This document shows, piece by piece, positions 26,711 to 35,139 of a DNA stretch of 64,000 nt. Source of the DNA: an uncultured Clostridia bacterium (lineage in GTDB: Bacteria > Bacillota > Clostridia > Christensenellales > CAG-314); the NCBI GenBank assembly GCA_934203075.1, contig CAKPYT010000040.1, forward strand, positions 110,015 to 174,014, read 5' to 3'. Below the pieces are notes generated by a model. The model made no database searches. It had not been told where the DNA came from and saw nothing but the letters and a program-made list of their open reading frames with translations. How positions within the stretch are numbered: the stretch's first letter is position 1; each line of letters opens with the position of its first letter. Position numbers and translations under genes: made by a program.

Positions 26711-28735
26711 TTATTTCTGTCCGGATTTCTTTTTTCCGGAAAGAAGAAAGTATGCCGCTAAAACGATCGCAACGGCGGGCAGAATCAACAACCACAGCAG
26801 GGGATTGTTTTGTTCCGTCCCGGGGGCCGCCTGCGACTCGATCGTAAAATAAGTTTCGGCGGTTCCGTCTTCCGAAAGAACGCAAAGGGTGTGTTTGCCT
26901 GCCGAAAGAGTTTTCAAAAAGGCGGATTTCAAAATTATTTTCTTGCCGTCGTTTTGCCTTTCGTATTTTGTTTCGTCCAGAGAGATGCCGTCCACCGAGA
27001 TCCCGCGGAATTTGGAAGCAGTAACGTTTGTCGTGAACGACAATCCTTCGTCGCTATCGGCAGAATACTTGCCGTTTTGCCCTTCCAGAATTGCAGGAAC
27101 CACTTTCACGTCGGTGCGGACGTGTCCGCAAACGTTGCAGTCCGCATCGTAATCGTCGTCGTAAACGTGGTCGGTCATGGGTAGGGTGATTTGCTCGGTC
27201 AGAACCGCATGGCAGACGGAACAGTGTTTGCCTTCGGTCAGGCCCGTTTTCGTGCAGGTTGCGGCAACCGCTTCATCCACGATTTCGGTGTGCGTCACCG
27301 CCCATCTGGCGTAAAAGGTTTTGTCGCCCGTGTCGGTGGCGGAGATGCCGGTTACTTTTTCGCCTTCCGTTTCCGCTGTATACCAGCCGTCGAAACGGGA
27401 GCAGAGTCTGGTCCAGTCGTCCGGAAGTGTCGCGCCGACGCCGTAAGTATATTGCGTCACGTTCGTACCGCTTCCGCCAAAGCCGTTCAGCGTAACGGTG
27501 TATGTAGCCGCTTCCCACACGGGAACAAGCGTTTCGTAGTCGTTCATCACGATTTCGGTCAGAATTTCTCCCGTCGTGTCGCCCTTTCTTGCCCAGCCTT
27601 TCAGCGTGTACCCCGTTTTCGTGAGTTCGGCAGGGGAGGAAATCGTCACACTGCTGCCGGAAAGATAGGAGGTGCTTTTTAGAATATTACCGCTGTCGTC
27701 TTCGTAGGTCAGCGTATAGTATCTGATATTGATACTTGCATTGGTTGCGTGTTTTAAACTGCTGTTGGCCGCATCGTACCCCAACTTGACTGCCGTTTCC
27801 GTTCCGTCAACGAAAACGCGGTACTTTCTTCCGTCCATCACAAGAGAGGGGGAGGAAAGCAAGTAAACACCGCTTTCGCTTTCCGATTCCGCTAACGTAT
27901 ACGTTTCGTTTGCGTCATCGTCGTTCTGCAGGGTTACGGTCCTGCCGGACCAGATTCTGCCGCCTTTGGTCACTTTCACGCGTGCGGTGGATTTGATTTC
28001 TCCCACGGTAAAATCGCAGGAAGCGTACATCTGACCGGAATACTTTTCGTTGTACTGTTTTGCGGCCCAGAACCCGAAGTATTTCTGGATGGCGGCGGTG
28101 CTGGAGGTATTGTTTTCGTAGGTAACTTCATAGGTCGCCGTAAGCGGATCGTCGCTGTTTTCAATGAATCCCGAAATCACGTTGTTATGAATCTGGTTTC
28201 CTTCCGCATCGCAAACGTAGCCCGGCGTCGGGTCGCTGCTGACCGGCAGATGAAAGCAGGCGGTGTTGTCCAATTGGGATCCGCTGCTCTGTTCAAATAA
28301 CTGAAAGGTCATTTTCGTTGTCGTATCCGCATCGGAAAGCGTTTTGATTCCGCGAACGGAGAAATTGTATTTTACCGTGGCGGTAGTGTACGCGGGCAGT
28401 TGCACGTACGTAAGAATCGGCAGATAGCGAAGTTCCAGAGATTTGGTTAAACTGCTGCGTATCACAAAGTTGACTCCGTTGGTGATTTTCAATTGCGTTG
28501 AACCGGTGGTGGTTTCCGCATTGCTTTCCGTACCGTAGGAAAGAAGGCTCTTTTCCGACCCGTCCAACGCCCATGCGGCAACGTTTGCCCCGGCCATTAC
28601 GATACTCGCTTGTTCGCCTGCCCATGCGGAATCGGTCGAAGCTTCTGCAACGACGGGCGAGTACAAGACGTCTGCCACAACGCTTGCAAAAAACGCGCAA
28701 AGGATAGTCATGGCTACAATAAACTTTTTCAACAC
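26711..28735 (-). CDS. Large surface protein with InlB B-type repeats
   Basis: This 674-residue protein begins with a signal peptide (KKFIVAMTILCAFFASVVA). About 300 residues of beta-rich region follow, then two InlB B/Listeria-Bacteroides repeats (YTLTYEDDSGNIL to GYTLKGWA, and YTVTLNGFGG to RFDGWYT). A Cys-rich segment (CTKTGLTEGKHCSVC, CNVCGH) comes next, then a C-terminal transmembrane helix (LLWLLILPAVAIVLAAYFLL) with a basic tail. It is probably anchored at the cell surface. The start is GTG 28735, seven bases after AAGGAG. It is divergent from a MerR gene that probably regulates it. Confidence 0.8.
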   Translation of the reverse strand: MLKKFIVAMTILCAFFASVVADVLYSPVVAEASTDSAWAGEQASIVMAGANVAAWALDGSEKSLLSYGTESNAETTTGSTQLKITNGVNFVIRSSLTKSLELRYLPILTYVQLPAYTTATVKYNFSVRGIKTLSDADTTTKMTFQLFEQSSGSQLDNTACFHLPVSSDPTPGYVCDAEGNQIHNNVISGFIENSDDPLTATYEVTYENNTSSTAAIQKYFGFWAAKQYNEKYSGQMYASCDFTVGEIKSTARVKVTKGGRIWSGRTVTLQNDDDANETYTLAESESESGVYLLSSPSLVMDGRKYRVFVDGTETAVKLGYDAANSSLKHATNASINIRYYTLTYEDDSGNILKSTSYLSGSSVTISSPAELTKTGYTLKGWARKGDTTGEILTEIVMNDYETLVPVWEAATYTVTLNGFGGSGTNVTQYTYGVGATLPDDWTRLCSRFDGWYTAETEGEKVTGISATDTGDKTFYARWAVTHTEIVDEAVAATCTKTGLTEGKHCSVCHAVLTEQITLPMTDHVYDDDYDADCNVCGHVRTDVKVVPAILEGQNGKYSADSDEGLSFTTNVTASKFRGISVDGISLDETKYERQNDGKKIILKSAFLKTLSAGKHTLCVLSEDGTAETYFTIESQAAPGTEQNNPLLWLLILPAVAIVLAAYFLLSGKKKSGQK

Positions 28736-28807
28736 TTTTAATCTCCTTATCAGAATATTTTCTGCCGGAAACAAGGTCCCGCTGCCAAAGGCGCTCGCGC
28801 CCCGGTC

Positions 28808-28836
28808 TTGACAGAAGTAAGGCAGTATTATACTAT
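28808..28836 (+). promoter_or_regulatory. Promoter of the MerR gene
   Basis: A perfect TTGACA (28808-28813) and TACTAT (28831-28836) are 17 bases apart. The expected start is near 28843, next to the palindrome at 28847-28868. Confidence 0.7.
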
Positions 28837-28846
28837 ATTCATTATA

Positions 28847-28868
28847 CTTCGTTCACCTATGAACGAAG
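28847..28868. promoter_or_regulatory. Perfect 9-base inverted repeat, probable operator
   Basis: CTTCGTTCA and TGAACGAAG are separated by four bases. The site covers the start region of the MerR transcript and a possible -35 (TGAACG) of the opposing surface-protein promoter, whose -10 TATAAT would be at 28832-28827. It fits a shared operator but could also be an mRNA hairpin. Confidence 0.55.
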
Positions 28869-28887
28869 CAACGGTTTGGGAGAAAAA

Positions 28888-29763
28888 ATGGAAGATAAGA
28901 AAAAAAGATTGTTTCAGATCACCGAAGCGGCTCGGGCGTGCGGCGTTTCCAGAAGCACGCTGATGAGAATGGAAAAGTGCGGGCTTTTAACGCCCGCTTA
29001 CGTTGCGGAGGACAGCGGTCGCAGATATTACGATAATTTCAATGTCGCACACGTTTTGCAGGTGCAAAAATTCCGTACCATGGGGCTGAACAAAGAGGAG
29101 ATTCTACAGTATTACGAAAGCGGCGGGCAGGTGACGGAAGCGCTTGCCACGCTGGAAAGGAAACTGTTCGAGTTGCAGCGCGGGGTGGAGGAATTGCGGT
29201 TGCGCGCCGGATCTGCCGGGAGTCTGTCCGTCAGTATTATGACTCTGCCGGAAACGGTTTGCTGTATGCACCGTGCGATCGGCCGCACGGTGCAGGATAA
29301 ATACAACGCCATGTTCGATTTCTACGGCGAGTGCGTTCGTAAAGGTTTTCTCTTATCGGAGGAGCCCATTTTTGCCATTTCCGAGCGGAGCGATTATCTG
29401 CACGGGGATATCGGCCGGGGGGATTTTCCTTTTTACGTGTGTGTGCCCGTAAAAAAGAAGACGGCAGAAAGTGTCACGCTGCCCGCCTGCAAAGTATTGT
29501 CGGTTCTGTATTACGGCGATTACGACGGGGTAGATCAGGCATGGCTGACGCTTGGGGCAGAGGTGAAAAAACGCGGCCTGCGTCCCGTCGGTTCGCCGCG
29601 CGTACTTGGCATCGTTGCCCCGTATACGGGGAAAGAAATCGGAGTCAAACGGTATTGTCATCGTTTTGTCGTCCCCGTGGAGGAAATAGCGGAGGGCACC
29701 CCGGAACACGAGAAACGGCAGGAAAACGCGAAGGCGAAAGAAGGGAAGGAAAAACAGGGATAA
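28888..29763 (+). CDS. MerR-family transcriptional regulator with effector-binding domain
   Basis: This 291-residue protein has a MerR DNA-binding domain (FQITEAARACGVSRSTLMRMEKCG in parts, then GRRYYDN), a linking helix, and a C-terminal half resembling the GyrI-like/BltR effector domain (LPACKVLSVLYYGDYDGV). Such regulators sense small, often cationic or aromatic compounds. ATG 28888 follows GGGAG; an in-frame ATG 12 bases earlier is possible. The tail is Lys/Glu-rich. It is divergent from the surface-protein gene across a palindrome. Confidence 0.85.
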   Translation: MEDKKKRLFQITEAARACGVSRSTLMRMEKCGLLTPAYVAEDSGRRYYDNFNVAHVLQVQKFRTMGLNKEEILQYYESGGQVTEALATLERKLFELQRGVEELRLRAGSAGSLSVSIMTLPETVCCMHRAIGRTVQDKYNAMFDFYGECVRKGFLLSEEPIFAISERSDYLHGDIGRGDFPFYVCVPVKKKTAESVTLPACKVLSVLYYGDYDGVDQAWLTLGAEVKKRGLRPVGSPRVLGIVAPYTGKEIGVKRYCHRFVVPVEEIAEGTPEHEKRQENAKAKEGKEKQG

Positions 29764-29788
29764 AAGGAAAACGGGAAAAAGTAAAGAA

Positions 29789-29828
29789 AAGAGAGAAGGC
29801 TTTTGCAAAAGCCTTCTCTCTTTTGTTT
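29789..29828. terminator. Bidirectional terminator between MerR and FMN-binding genes
   Basis: AAAGAGAGAAGGCTTTTGC pairs with GCAAAAGCCTTCTCTCTTT almost perfectly and is followed by a T-tract on the plus strand; the A-rich opposite side serves the minus strand. Confidence 0.85.
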
Positions 29829-29862
29829 TTTTGTATTGGGTCTCGTCTGGCAATTCCTCTTT

Positions 29863-30405
29863 TCAGGATTGGGCCACCCCTTTGCGGATCGCAGCCTGTA
29901 TGCCCCGTACGACCAGGCAGCTGGTTGCCGTCGCTCCGGACATCGGGCTGAGTCCGTCGATGGAGCCGCCGTCCCAATGGTCGGAAGGATTCTGCGGGTC
30001 ATTGACCTTCAGTTCCATAATTTCGTCCAGAGAAAGGGCCATGATGCGGTTCAAAAAGTCTTGTGCTTCCGGCTGCAATTCGTAGTCCGCCGTGTGCTGT
30101 TGTTCGCCGGTCTTGCCGCTTTTGTTCCATTTGCCTTCCGTCCCGCCGACTTTCACAAATCCGTCCGTCGTGGGTACGGTTTCAAAATCGATCGCCGTGA
30201 TTTTATTGTTTGCTACCGTAATGATCACGTTTGCATCCGGTCCGTCTCCGCCGTGAAAAGCGGCTTGCTGACCGTAACCGACGTAGGTTCCGTCTTTCAG
30301 TACGTATTTTGCGGTAGGGTTTTCCGGCTGCTGCTGCGGAGTGCATGCAACAAAGCAAGCACAAACCAGAACTAGCGCGAGAGCCAGTAAAATCGTTTTT
30401 TTCAT
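29863..30405 (-). CDS. FMN-binding domain lipoprotein (first of three)
   Basis: This 180-residue protein has a lipoprotein signal (lipobox FVAC) and one FMN-binding domain. The covalent flavin-attachment motif SGATATS is at residues 156-162, in which a threonine would carry FMN by a phosphoester bond added by an ApbE-type transferase; no apbE gene is in the window. The long insert around EGKWNKSGKTGEQQ is unlike its two neighbours. Such lipoproteins take part in extracytoplasmic electron transfer. It has its own promoter and terminator. Confidence 0.85.
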   Translation of the reverse strand: MKKTILLALALVLVCACFVACTPQQQPENPTAKYVLKDGTYVGYGQQAAFHGGDGPDANVIITVANNKITAIDFETVPTTDGFVKVGGTEGKWNKSGKTGEQQHTADYELQPEAQDFLNRIMALSLDEIMELKVNDPQNPSDHWDGGSIDGLSPMSGATATSCLVVRGIQAAIRKGVAQS

Positions 30406-30457
30406 TGTTTTGTTCCTCCGTAATCAAGAATTACTCGTAACCGAGCGGGTTGACTTT

Positions 30458-30486
30458 ATTATAGAGAGTTCGCGTTGCTTTGTCAA
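30458..30486 (-). promoter_or_regulatory. Consensus promoter of the first FMN lipoprotein gene
   Basis: On the minus strand a perfect TTGACA (30486-30481) and a perfect TATAAT (30463-30458) are 17 bases apart. Confidence 0.85.
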
Positions 30487-30533
30487 GGTACGCATTGGTG
30501 TTTTTGAGAGGCGGGCGAAAGGGGAAAGAGCAA

Positions 30534-30568
30534 AAAAAGACCGACGGAGGGATCCCCGTCGGTTTCGG
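30534..30568 (-). terminator. Terminator of the second FMN lipoprotein gene
   Basis: On the minus strand ACCGACGGGG pairs with CCTCCGTCGGT and is followed by CTTTTTTT. Confidence 0.8.
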
Positions 30569-30597
30569 TATCGCTGGCGTAAGAAAAGAGATTTTTC

Positions 30598-31038
30598 TTA
30601 GTTTGTTTTTGCTTTGGAAATCGCATTCTGCACGGCTTTGATGAAAGCTTCGCTGCTCACCGTTGCACCGCTTACGTGCGGAGTCACCTGTTTTGCGGAG
30701 GTCACTTCAATGGCTTCGATGTCCGCCGGGGTTTTCTGCAGCAAAAGATTGATAAAATTGCTTTGCTCAGTTTCCCACTTCGCATAGCTGGAGCCGTGTA
30801 CCGGGTCGGCAATCACGTCGATTCTCTTCAATTTGCCGTTTTCGATGGTGACGCGCACGGTTCCGCTCACCGTGGAGCCCTGCACCTGGCTTTCGCTGGT
30901 GCCTACCCCCGTAAACGTTCCGTCTTTATAGGCAGAAGAGGGTGCCGGGGTCGGATCCTCCGGATCTTTCGGCGAGCAGGCAACAAGACCGACGCAAAGC
31001 AGAGCGAGCGTCAGAATTAAAATCAATGTTCTTTTCAT
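30598..31038 (-). CDS. FMN-binding domain lipoprotein (second of three)
   Basis: This 146-residue protein has a lipobox (LVAC), a short Pro/Ser linker, and a minimal FMN-binding domain with the attachment motif SGATVSS; the probable flavin-bearing Thr is residue 126. The body (YKDGTFTGVGTSESQV, GTVRVTIENGKLKRIDV) has the typical strand pattern. ATG 31038 follows GGAGGACACC. It has a separate promoter and terminator and is not in an operon with its neighbours. Confidence 0.85.
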   Translation of the reverse strand: MKRTLILILTLALLCVGLVACSPKDPEDPTPAPSSAYKDGTFTGVGTSESQVQGSTVSGTVRVTIENGKLKRIDVIADPVHGSSYAKWETEQSNFINLLLQKTPADIEAIEVTSAKQVTPHVSGATVSSEAFIKAVQNAISKAKTN

Positions 31039-31089
31039 GGTGTCCTCCGTAGAGCAGGTTTTTTGCTCTTTATTATATAGTATCGATTT

Positions 31090-31118
31090 ATTATTGAACA
31101 AAACGTAGGGTTTGTCAA
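31090..31118 (-). promoter_or_regulatory. Promoter of the second FMN lipoprotein gene
   Basis: On the minus strand TTGACA (31118-31113) and AATAAT (31095-31090) are 17 bases apart. A second possible -10 (TATAAT) lies slightly downstream with TTGTTC as its -35. Confidence 0.65.
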
Positions 31119-31171
31119 GAGCGATTTTTCTTTTTTTGCAGTCGTTTTGCGTTTCCTAAAAACAAAGGGCA

Positions 31172-31205
31172 CGAAAAAAAGCACGTCGGGGAACCCGGAC
31201 GTGCT
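31172..31205 (-). terminator. Terminator of the third FMN lipoprotein gene
   Basis: On the minus strand GCACGTCCGGG pairs with CCCCGACGTGC and is followed by a run of seven T. Confidence 0.8.
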
Positions 31206-31238
31206 CGTTTCGGAAAAGCAGCGGAATCGTTGCTGATT

Positions 31239-31661
31239 TTACAGTGCGTCCTGCACGGCAAGAACCAACGCTGCGCTGTAGGACCATGCCCCGGAAATGC
31301 ACAGATCCGAATCGCCAAAATCTTTGGCGTTAGCGTCAACCGCTTTGATATCCGCAATGCTCATAGCGGCAAGTTTTTGCAGAAGTGCGTCTTTGCCGTC
31401 TTCCCATTCCTTGTTCGTGGAACTTCCGCTGACGTTCCCTCCGGAAACGGTCGGTCCGCCGGAGATGACGATTTTGGTGATTTTATCTTCGGAGAGATGC
31501 ACTTGTACCTTTATTTCGCAGGTGCTGGTGCTCGAAGTAAAGGTGCCTGTCCCGGCATAAATGCCGTTTTGGTATTCTTGTGCGGGTGCGCACGCCGTAA
31601 AGCAGAAAAGTGCGGCAAGCAACAACACGGAAAGCACAAAGAAAATGCGGGATTGTTTCAT
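31239..31661 (-). CDS. FMN-binding-like lipoprotein lacking the flavin threonine (third of three)
   Basis: This 140-residue protein has a lipobox (FTAC) and the same short layout as its neighbour (YQNGIYAGTGTF, EIKVQVHLSEDKITKIVI). At the place of SGAT it reads SGAWSYS, with Trp126 instead of the flavin-bearing Thr, so covalent flavinylation at that position is not expected. It may bind flavin non-covalently, have another role, or be decaying; promoter, ribosome site and terminator are all intact. Confidence 0.7.
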   Translation of the reverse strand: MKQSRIFFVLSVLLLAALFCFTACAPAQEYQNGIYAGTGTFTSSTSTCEIKVQVHLSEDKITKIVISGGPTVSGGNVSGSSTNKEWEDGKDALLQKLAAMSIADIKAVDANAKDFGDSDLCISGAWSYSAALVLAVQDAL

Positions 31662-31711
31662 AAAAGCCTCCTTCGGTTCCGCTTTTTGCGGAACGGTGAA
31701 ATTATATTCAT

Positions 31712-31740
31712 ATTATACTGTGTTTTTGTATTTTTTTCAA
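31712..31740 (-). promoter_or_regulatory. Promoter of the third FMN lipoprotein gene
   Basis: On the minus strand TTGAAA (31740-31735) and a perfect TATAAT (31717-31712) are 17 bases apart. Confidence 0.8.
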
Positions 31741-31932
31741 CAGATAAAAAATTTTTTCGAAGGAATTTTGCACACGAAGGCTCTGTGTTTCGATCCGGAA
31801 AACGAGATCTTCAAAAAATGACGAAAAGAGCCAAAAAAGCAAGGAAAACAAATGGGTTTCGTCGATTTTCGTCGCAAAGACAAAAGGAGAAAGAGGCACT
31901 TTCGTATGATAGAGCGGTAGAGTAATAAACAC

Positions 31933-31961
31933 TTGACATCGAGGTTTTCAACCCTTATAAT
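31933..31961 (+). promoter_or_regulatory. Consensus promoter of the opp operon
   Basis: A perfect TTGACA (31933-31938) and a perfect TATAAT (31956-31961) are 17 bases apart. The leader to oppA is about 140 bases. The stretch 31741-31930 between this and the divergent promoter holds no credible gene. Confidence 0.85.
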
Positions 31962-32000
31962 TATTTTGTATCATCAGCATTGCCTCTAAGTGTAACGTTT

Positions 32001-32030
32001 GCACGTTTGGCGCTTTTCGCTGCGTGCGCC
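32001..32030 (+). promoter_or_regulatory. Alternative hairpins in the opp leader
   Basis: GCACG (32001-32005) can pair with CGTGC (32023-32027), while GGCGC (32009-32013) can pair with GCGCC (32026-32030). The two pairings share bases and exclude each other. Whether this has a regulatory effect is unknown. Confidence 0.3.
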
Positions 32031-32106
32031 GAGGGGGCTCCTTTCGGTACGAACGGGGCAGAAGTTACAGTTAAGGGCAGTGATTTAATTGAGGAGGATA
32101 AAGTAC

Positions 32107-34095
32107 ATGAAGAAACTCAGAGTATTCGCTTTGATTCTCGTGCTTGCGATGGTAGTGCCTATGGTCGTTGCTTGCCAACCCGGTTCGGATATGAGCAACG
32201 CCTTTGTCATTGCAACCAGCAGCATGCCGAAGAATCTGAATCCCTACGGAGGGAGCAACAGTGAATCGTTCATTCTGGAACGTATTTACGAACCCACTTT
32301 CGATTGGGACGACAATACCAACTCCTACAGCAAGGCGTGCATCGGCGAAACCGTAGACTTCAACTGCACGGACGGCGTTGGAACTGCGGATCCGAATGCA
32401 AGAAAGATGAAAATCACCATCAAAGAGCATATCACGTGGAGCGACGGCACCAAATTGACGGTGGACGACCTTACCTTCACCTGGTTGTTCCTGACGCGTT
32501 GGGCCGCAAGAAAAACCACCAACAAGCAAGGTCAGACGACCATCAACTACACCTTCCCGGTGCAGAAAGGTTTCGTAGTGGCCGCTTTGGATCTGGACAA
32601 TCCGGACGATTTTGAAGAAAAAGAAACGGCTGCCTGCTTCGAGAAGGTGAGCGATACCGAACTGATTGTGACCCTGCGCGAAAAATCCACCGCACCGGTT
32701 CGCAGCCTGCTGACCAGTATCTTTATCATCCCGAAACACATCTGGAGTCAAATGGACCCGAGCGAATACAACGGGGATAACTTAGATAACCCGATCGGCT
32801 GCGGCGGACACGTTCTGGACTATATGTCCAGCGGCGAGGCGCACCTGGTGCGTTACGAAGGCTATCACACGCCGTCGAACTACGGTATGGACGATATCTA
32901 CGTATTGCGTGAGGACAGTGCCGAAAAAGCATTGAAAGGCCTGGAAAGCGGGGAATTCGATGCTTATCTGCAAGGGATTTCTACCGTTACCGCACAAGCC
33001 ATCGAAGAAGAAGGCTATGCTTATAAAGATTCCGTAAAACTGTATAAGGTGCAGGGTGCGGGCATCAACACGCTGTTGATGAACTGCCGTGACGATTCGT
33101 ACAGCGGAATCACCAGCAGCCCGGTGGTGCGGCAGGCAATCAGCCTGGCGTTGAATCAGGAAGAATTGATTCAGCACGCTTTGTACGGCTATGGCAGACC
33201 GTCCGGCCCCAGCGGCACGATGGATACCACGCTGACGCAACAAAAGGCGGCGGAAACGGATGCAAGCAAAAAAATAATGAACCCCTATAACCCCTCTACG
33301 ACTATTTACGAAGCAGTGCCGCAAAACCTGGAAAAGGCGTTGGCAATGCTGAAAGTGTACTTTGCAAATAATCAAGTGAAAGGTCACAACGATTCTACCG
33401 CAAAAACGTATACGTATAACGAAACCAGCGGTTATTTTGAAGACGCGCAAGGCAACCACCTGAAGTTGACCATCTGGAATAAAATCGACACGACGCAAAG
33501 CACCAACACCAAAACGCGTATCGGTGCGCAGCTTGCAAAAATCGGTCTCGATTACGAAGCGAAGAGCTTCGGTGCTTCTAGCGAAACGGAAGGCAACAAC
33601 CTGAAACCGGGTTGCGGTTCCGACGGAGAATACTTCGATATTTATCTGTGGGGTATGAACGTGGATATCTCGAACTTCGATGCGACGTTCGAATATCAAC
33701 TGTACCTGAATCCGGATGGATCCCTGCCGACCAGCACCTTCAACTACGGTAGTTTCACCGGCGACGTATATACCGATGAAAACGTAGAAAAATGGTATCG
33801 TCCTTTGGTGGATGCAGGCCTCATGACGGAAGCGGAAATGAATCAGTTCAAAGCCATCAAGGGGATGAACCAGGCAATTCTGAACCTGAGAAAGGCCATT
33901 TCGTTCGATGAACAATTGGCGGCCGCAATCGAAATCGAAAAACTGAACTGCGGCACGTTCTATAAGATTCCGATGTACACGTCCGATTATATCTATGCGT
34001 ACAACTGCACGAAGTGGACGGGCTGGACGGAAGTTCCGACGCGTCAATTGATGAACTCGGAAACGTTCAAAAACCTGAAGCTCATTAACGCTTAA
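32107..34095 (+). CDS. oppA: Oligopeptide ABC transporter substrate-binding lipoprotein
   Basis: This 662-residue protein is a family 5 extracellular solute-binding protein. The signal peptide ends in a lipobox (MVVAC, Cys23). Family features include ERIYEPTFDWD, the ITWSDGTKLTVDDLTFTW segment, DTELIVTLREKS, and VRQAISLALNQEELI. It captures peptides or similar ligands for the membrane permease. ATG 32107 follows GAGGAGG. It is longer than typical OppA proteins (about 540-600 residues), which may mean extra loops around residues 400-520. It leads a complete operon. Confidence 0.9.
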   Translation: MKKLRVFALILVLAMVVPMVVACQPGSDMSNAFVIATSSMPKNLNPYGGSNSESFILERIYEPTFDWDDNTNSYSKACIGETVDFNCTDGVGTADPNARKMKITIKEHITWSDGTKLTVDDLTFTWLFLTRWAARKTTNKQGQTTINYTFPVQKGFVVAALDLDNPDDFEEKETAACFEKVSDTELIVTLREKSTAPVRSLLTSIFIIPKHIWSQMDPSEYNGDNLDNPIGCGGHVLDYMSSGEAHLVRYEGYHTPSNYGMDDIYVLREDSAEKALKGLESGEFDAYLQGISTVTAQAIEEEGYAYKDSVKLYKVQGAGINTLLMNCRDDSYSGITSSPVVRQAISLALNQEELIQHALYGYGRPSGPSGTMDTTLTQQKAAETDASKKIMNPYNPSTTIYEAVPQNLEKALAMLKVYFANNQVKGHNDSTAKTYTYNETSGYFEDAQGNHLKLTIWNKIDTTQSTNTKTRIGAQLAKIGLDYEAKSFGASSETEGNNLKPGCGSDGEYFDIYLWGMNVDISNFDATFEYQLYLNPDGSLPTSTFNYGSFTGDVYTDENVEKWYRPLVDAGLMTEAEMNQFKAIKGMNQAILNLRKAISFDEQLAAAIEIEKLNCGTFYKIPMYTSDYIYAYNCTKWTGWTEVPTRQLMNSETFKNLKLINA

Positions 34096-34119
34096 AGTTT
34101 AGACAAAACTCAGCGAGAT

Positions 34120-34142
34120 GCGGGGGCGCGAGCCCCCGTGTT
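34120..34142 (+). promoter_or_regulatory. Intercistronic stem-loop after oppA
   Basis: CGGGGGC and GCCCCCG close a GCGA (GNRA) tetraloop with no T-tract after it. It probably protects or processes the oppA mRNA 3' end, allowing more binding protein than permease. Confidence 0.6.
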
Positions 34143-34162
34143 ACCGCGAATTGGAGAAAAGT

Positions 34163-35137
34163 ATGAAAAAAGCCTACATGTTAAAAAGAATCCTGATGGC
34201 GATTGCGATTTACCTCGTCATTTTGGTTCTGGACTTCATGCTGCCTCGTCTGATGCCGGGAGATCCCGCGCAACCGTATTATCCTGCGGGGGCCAGCGAG
34301 GAAATGAAGGAAGAAATTCGCGAGTCCTTAGGTTATTCCGGTACCATCGGCGAACAGTTCGTAAAATACTGGAGCAACGTTTTTAAGGGCGACTTCGGCA
34401 ACTCCGTTACCTACAAAAAACCGGTATTCGAAGTAGTGTTCGACAAATTGCCCTGGACGTTGGCGTTAACCGTAACTTCGTTGTTGATTAACGTCATCAT
34501 AGGTACGCTGATCGGTGCTTACTGCGCAACCAAGCGCGGAAAGGGGCCGGATAACGTGCTGATGGCGGCGTCTTCCGTAACGACGGCATTGCCCGCCTTC
34601 TGGATTGCAATGGTGCTCGTTATGATTTTCGGCTACGGCCTGAAATGGTTGCCGACCGGCGGTCGTCTGGATCGCGGCATGGGCAACTGGCAATGGAACG
34701 GCAGATACATCGCGTCTTTGGCGCGCCACATGATCCTGCCGTTGATTTCCGGCTGTATCGGCGGTATCGTTTCGTACGCAATGAACGCTCGTAACAGTAT
34801 GATTGCCGTCACCAGTGACGACTACATCATGACCGCAAAAGCAAAAGGTCTTTCCAATAAGACCGTATTGTACAAACACACGTTGCGCAACGCTATGTTG
34901 CCTATCATCACCTCCGTCGGTACCGGCGTAGCGGGGTTGATCGGCGGCTCCGTCGTTGTGGAACAAATCTTTAACTGGGATGGTATGGGAACGTTGTTCC
35001 AGGATGCCAACTCCACCAAGGACTACAACCTGATGATCGCAATCATGATGATGATGTCCGCGTTGACGCTGATCTGTAACCTGATTGTAGACTTCTTGTA
35101 TTCTGTATTTGACCCGCGTGTAAAGGATGGTAAATAA
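34163..35137 (+). CDS. oppB: Oligopeptide ABC transporter permease OppB
   Basis: This 324-residue inner-membrane permease has a first helix near residues 8-28, the periplasmic loop with FKGDFGNSV typical of OppB, the NARNSMIAVTSDDYIMTAKAKGLS segment (EAA region, read in pieces), and further helices. ATG 34163 follows TTGGAGAAAA. Together with OppC it forms the peptide channel. It follows oppA after 67 bases. Confidence 0.92.
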   Translation: MKKAYMLKRILMAIAIYLVILVLDFMLPRLMPGDPAQPYYPAGASEEMKEEIRESLGYSGTIGEQFVKYWSNVFKGDFGNSVTYKKPVFEVVFDKLPWTLALTVTSLLINVIIGTLIGAYCATKRGKGPDNVLMAASSVTTALPAFWIAMVLVMIFGYGLKWLPTGGRLDRGMGNWQWNGRYIASLARHMILPLISGCIGGIVSYAMNARNSMIAVTSDDYIMTAKAKGLSNKTVLYKHTLRNAMLPIITSVGTGVAGLIGGSVVVEQIFNWDGMGTLFQDANSTKDYNLMIAIMMMMSALTLICNLIVDFLYSVFDPRVKDGK

Positions 35138-35139
35138 TT

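Noticed and set aside
31708..31932. Minus-strand 74-residue open frame between the FMN lipoprotein and opp genes
   Set aside because: It overlaps both divergent promoters, has no ribosome site and reads as a Phe/Leu-rich chance frame.
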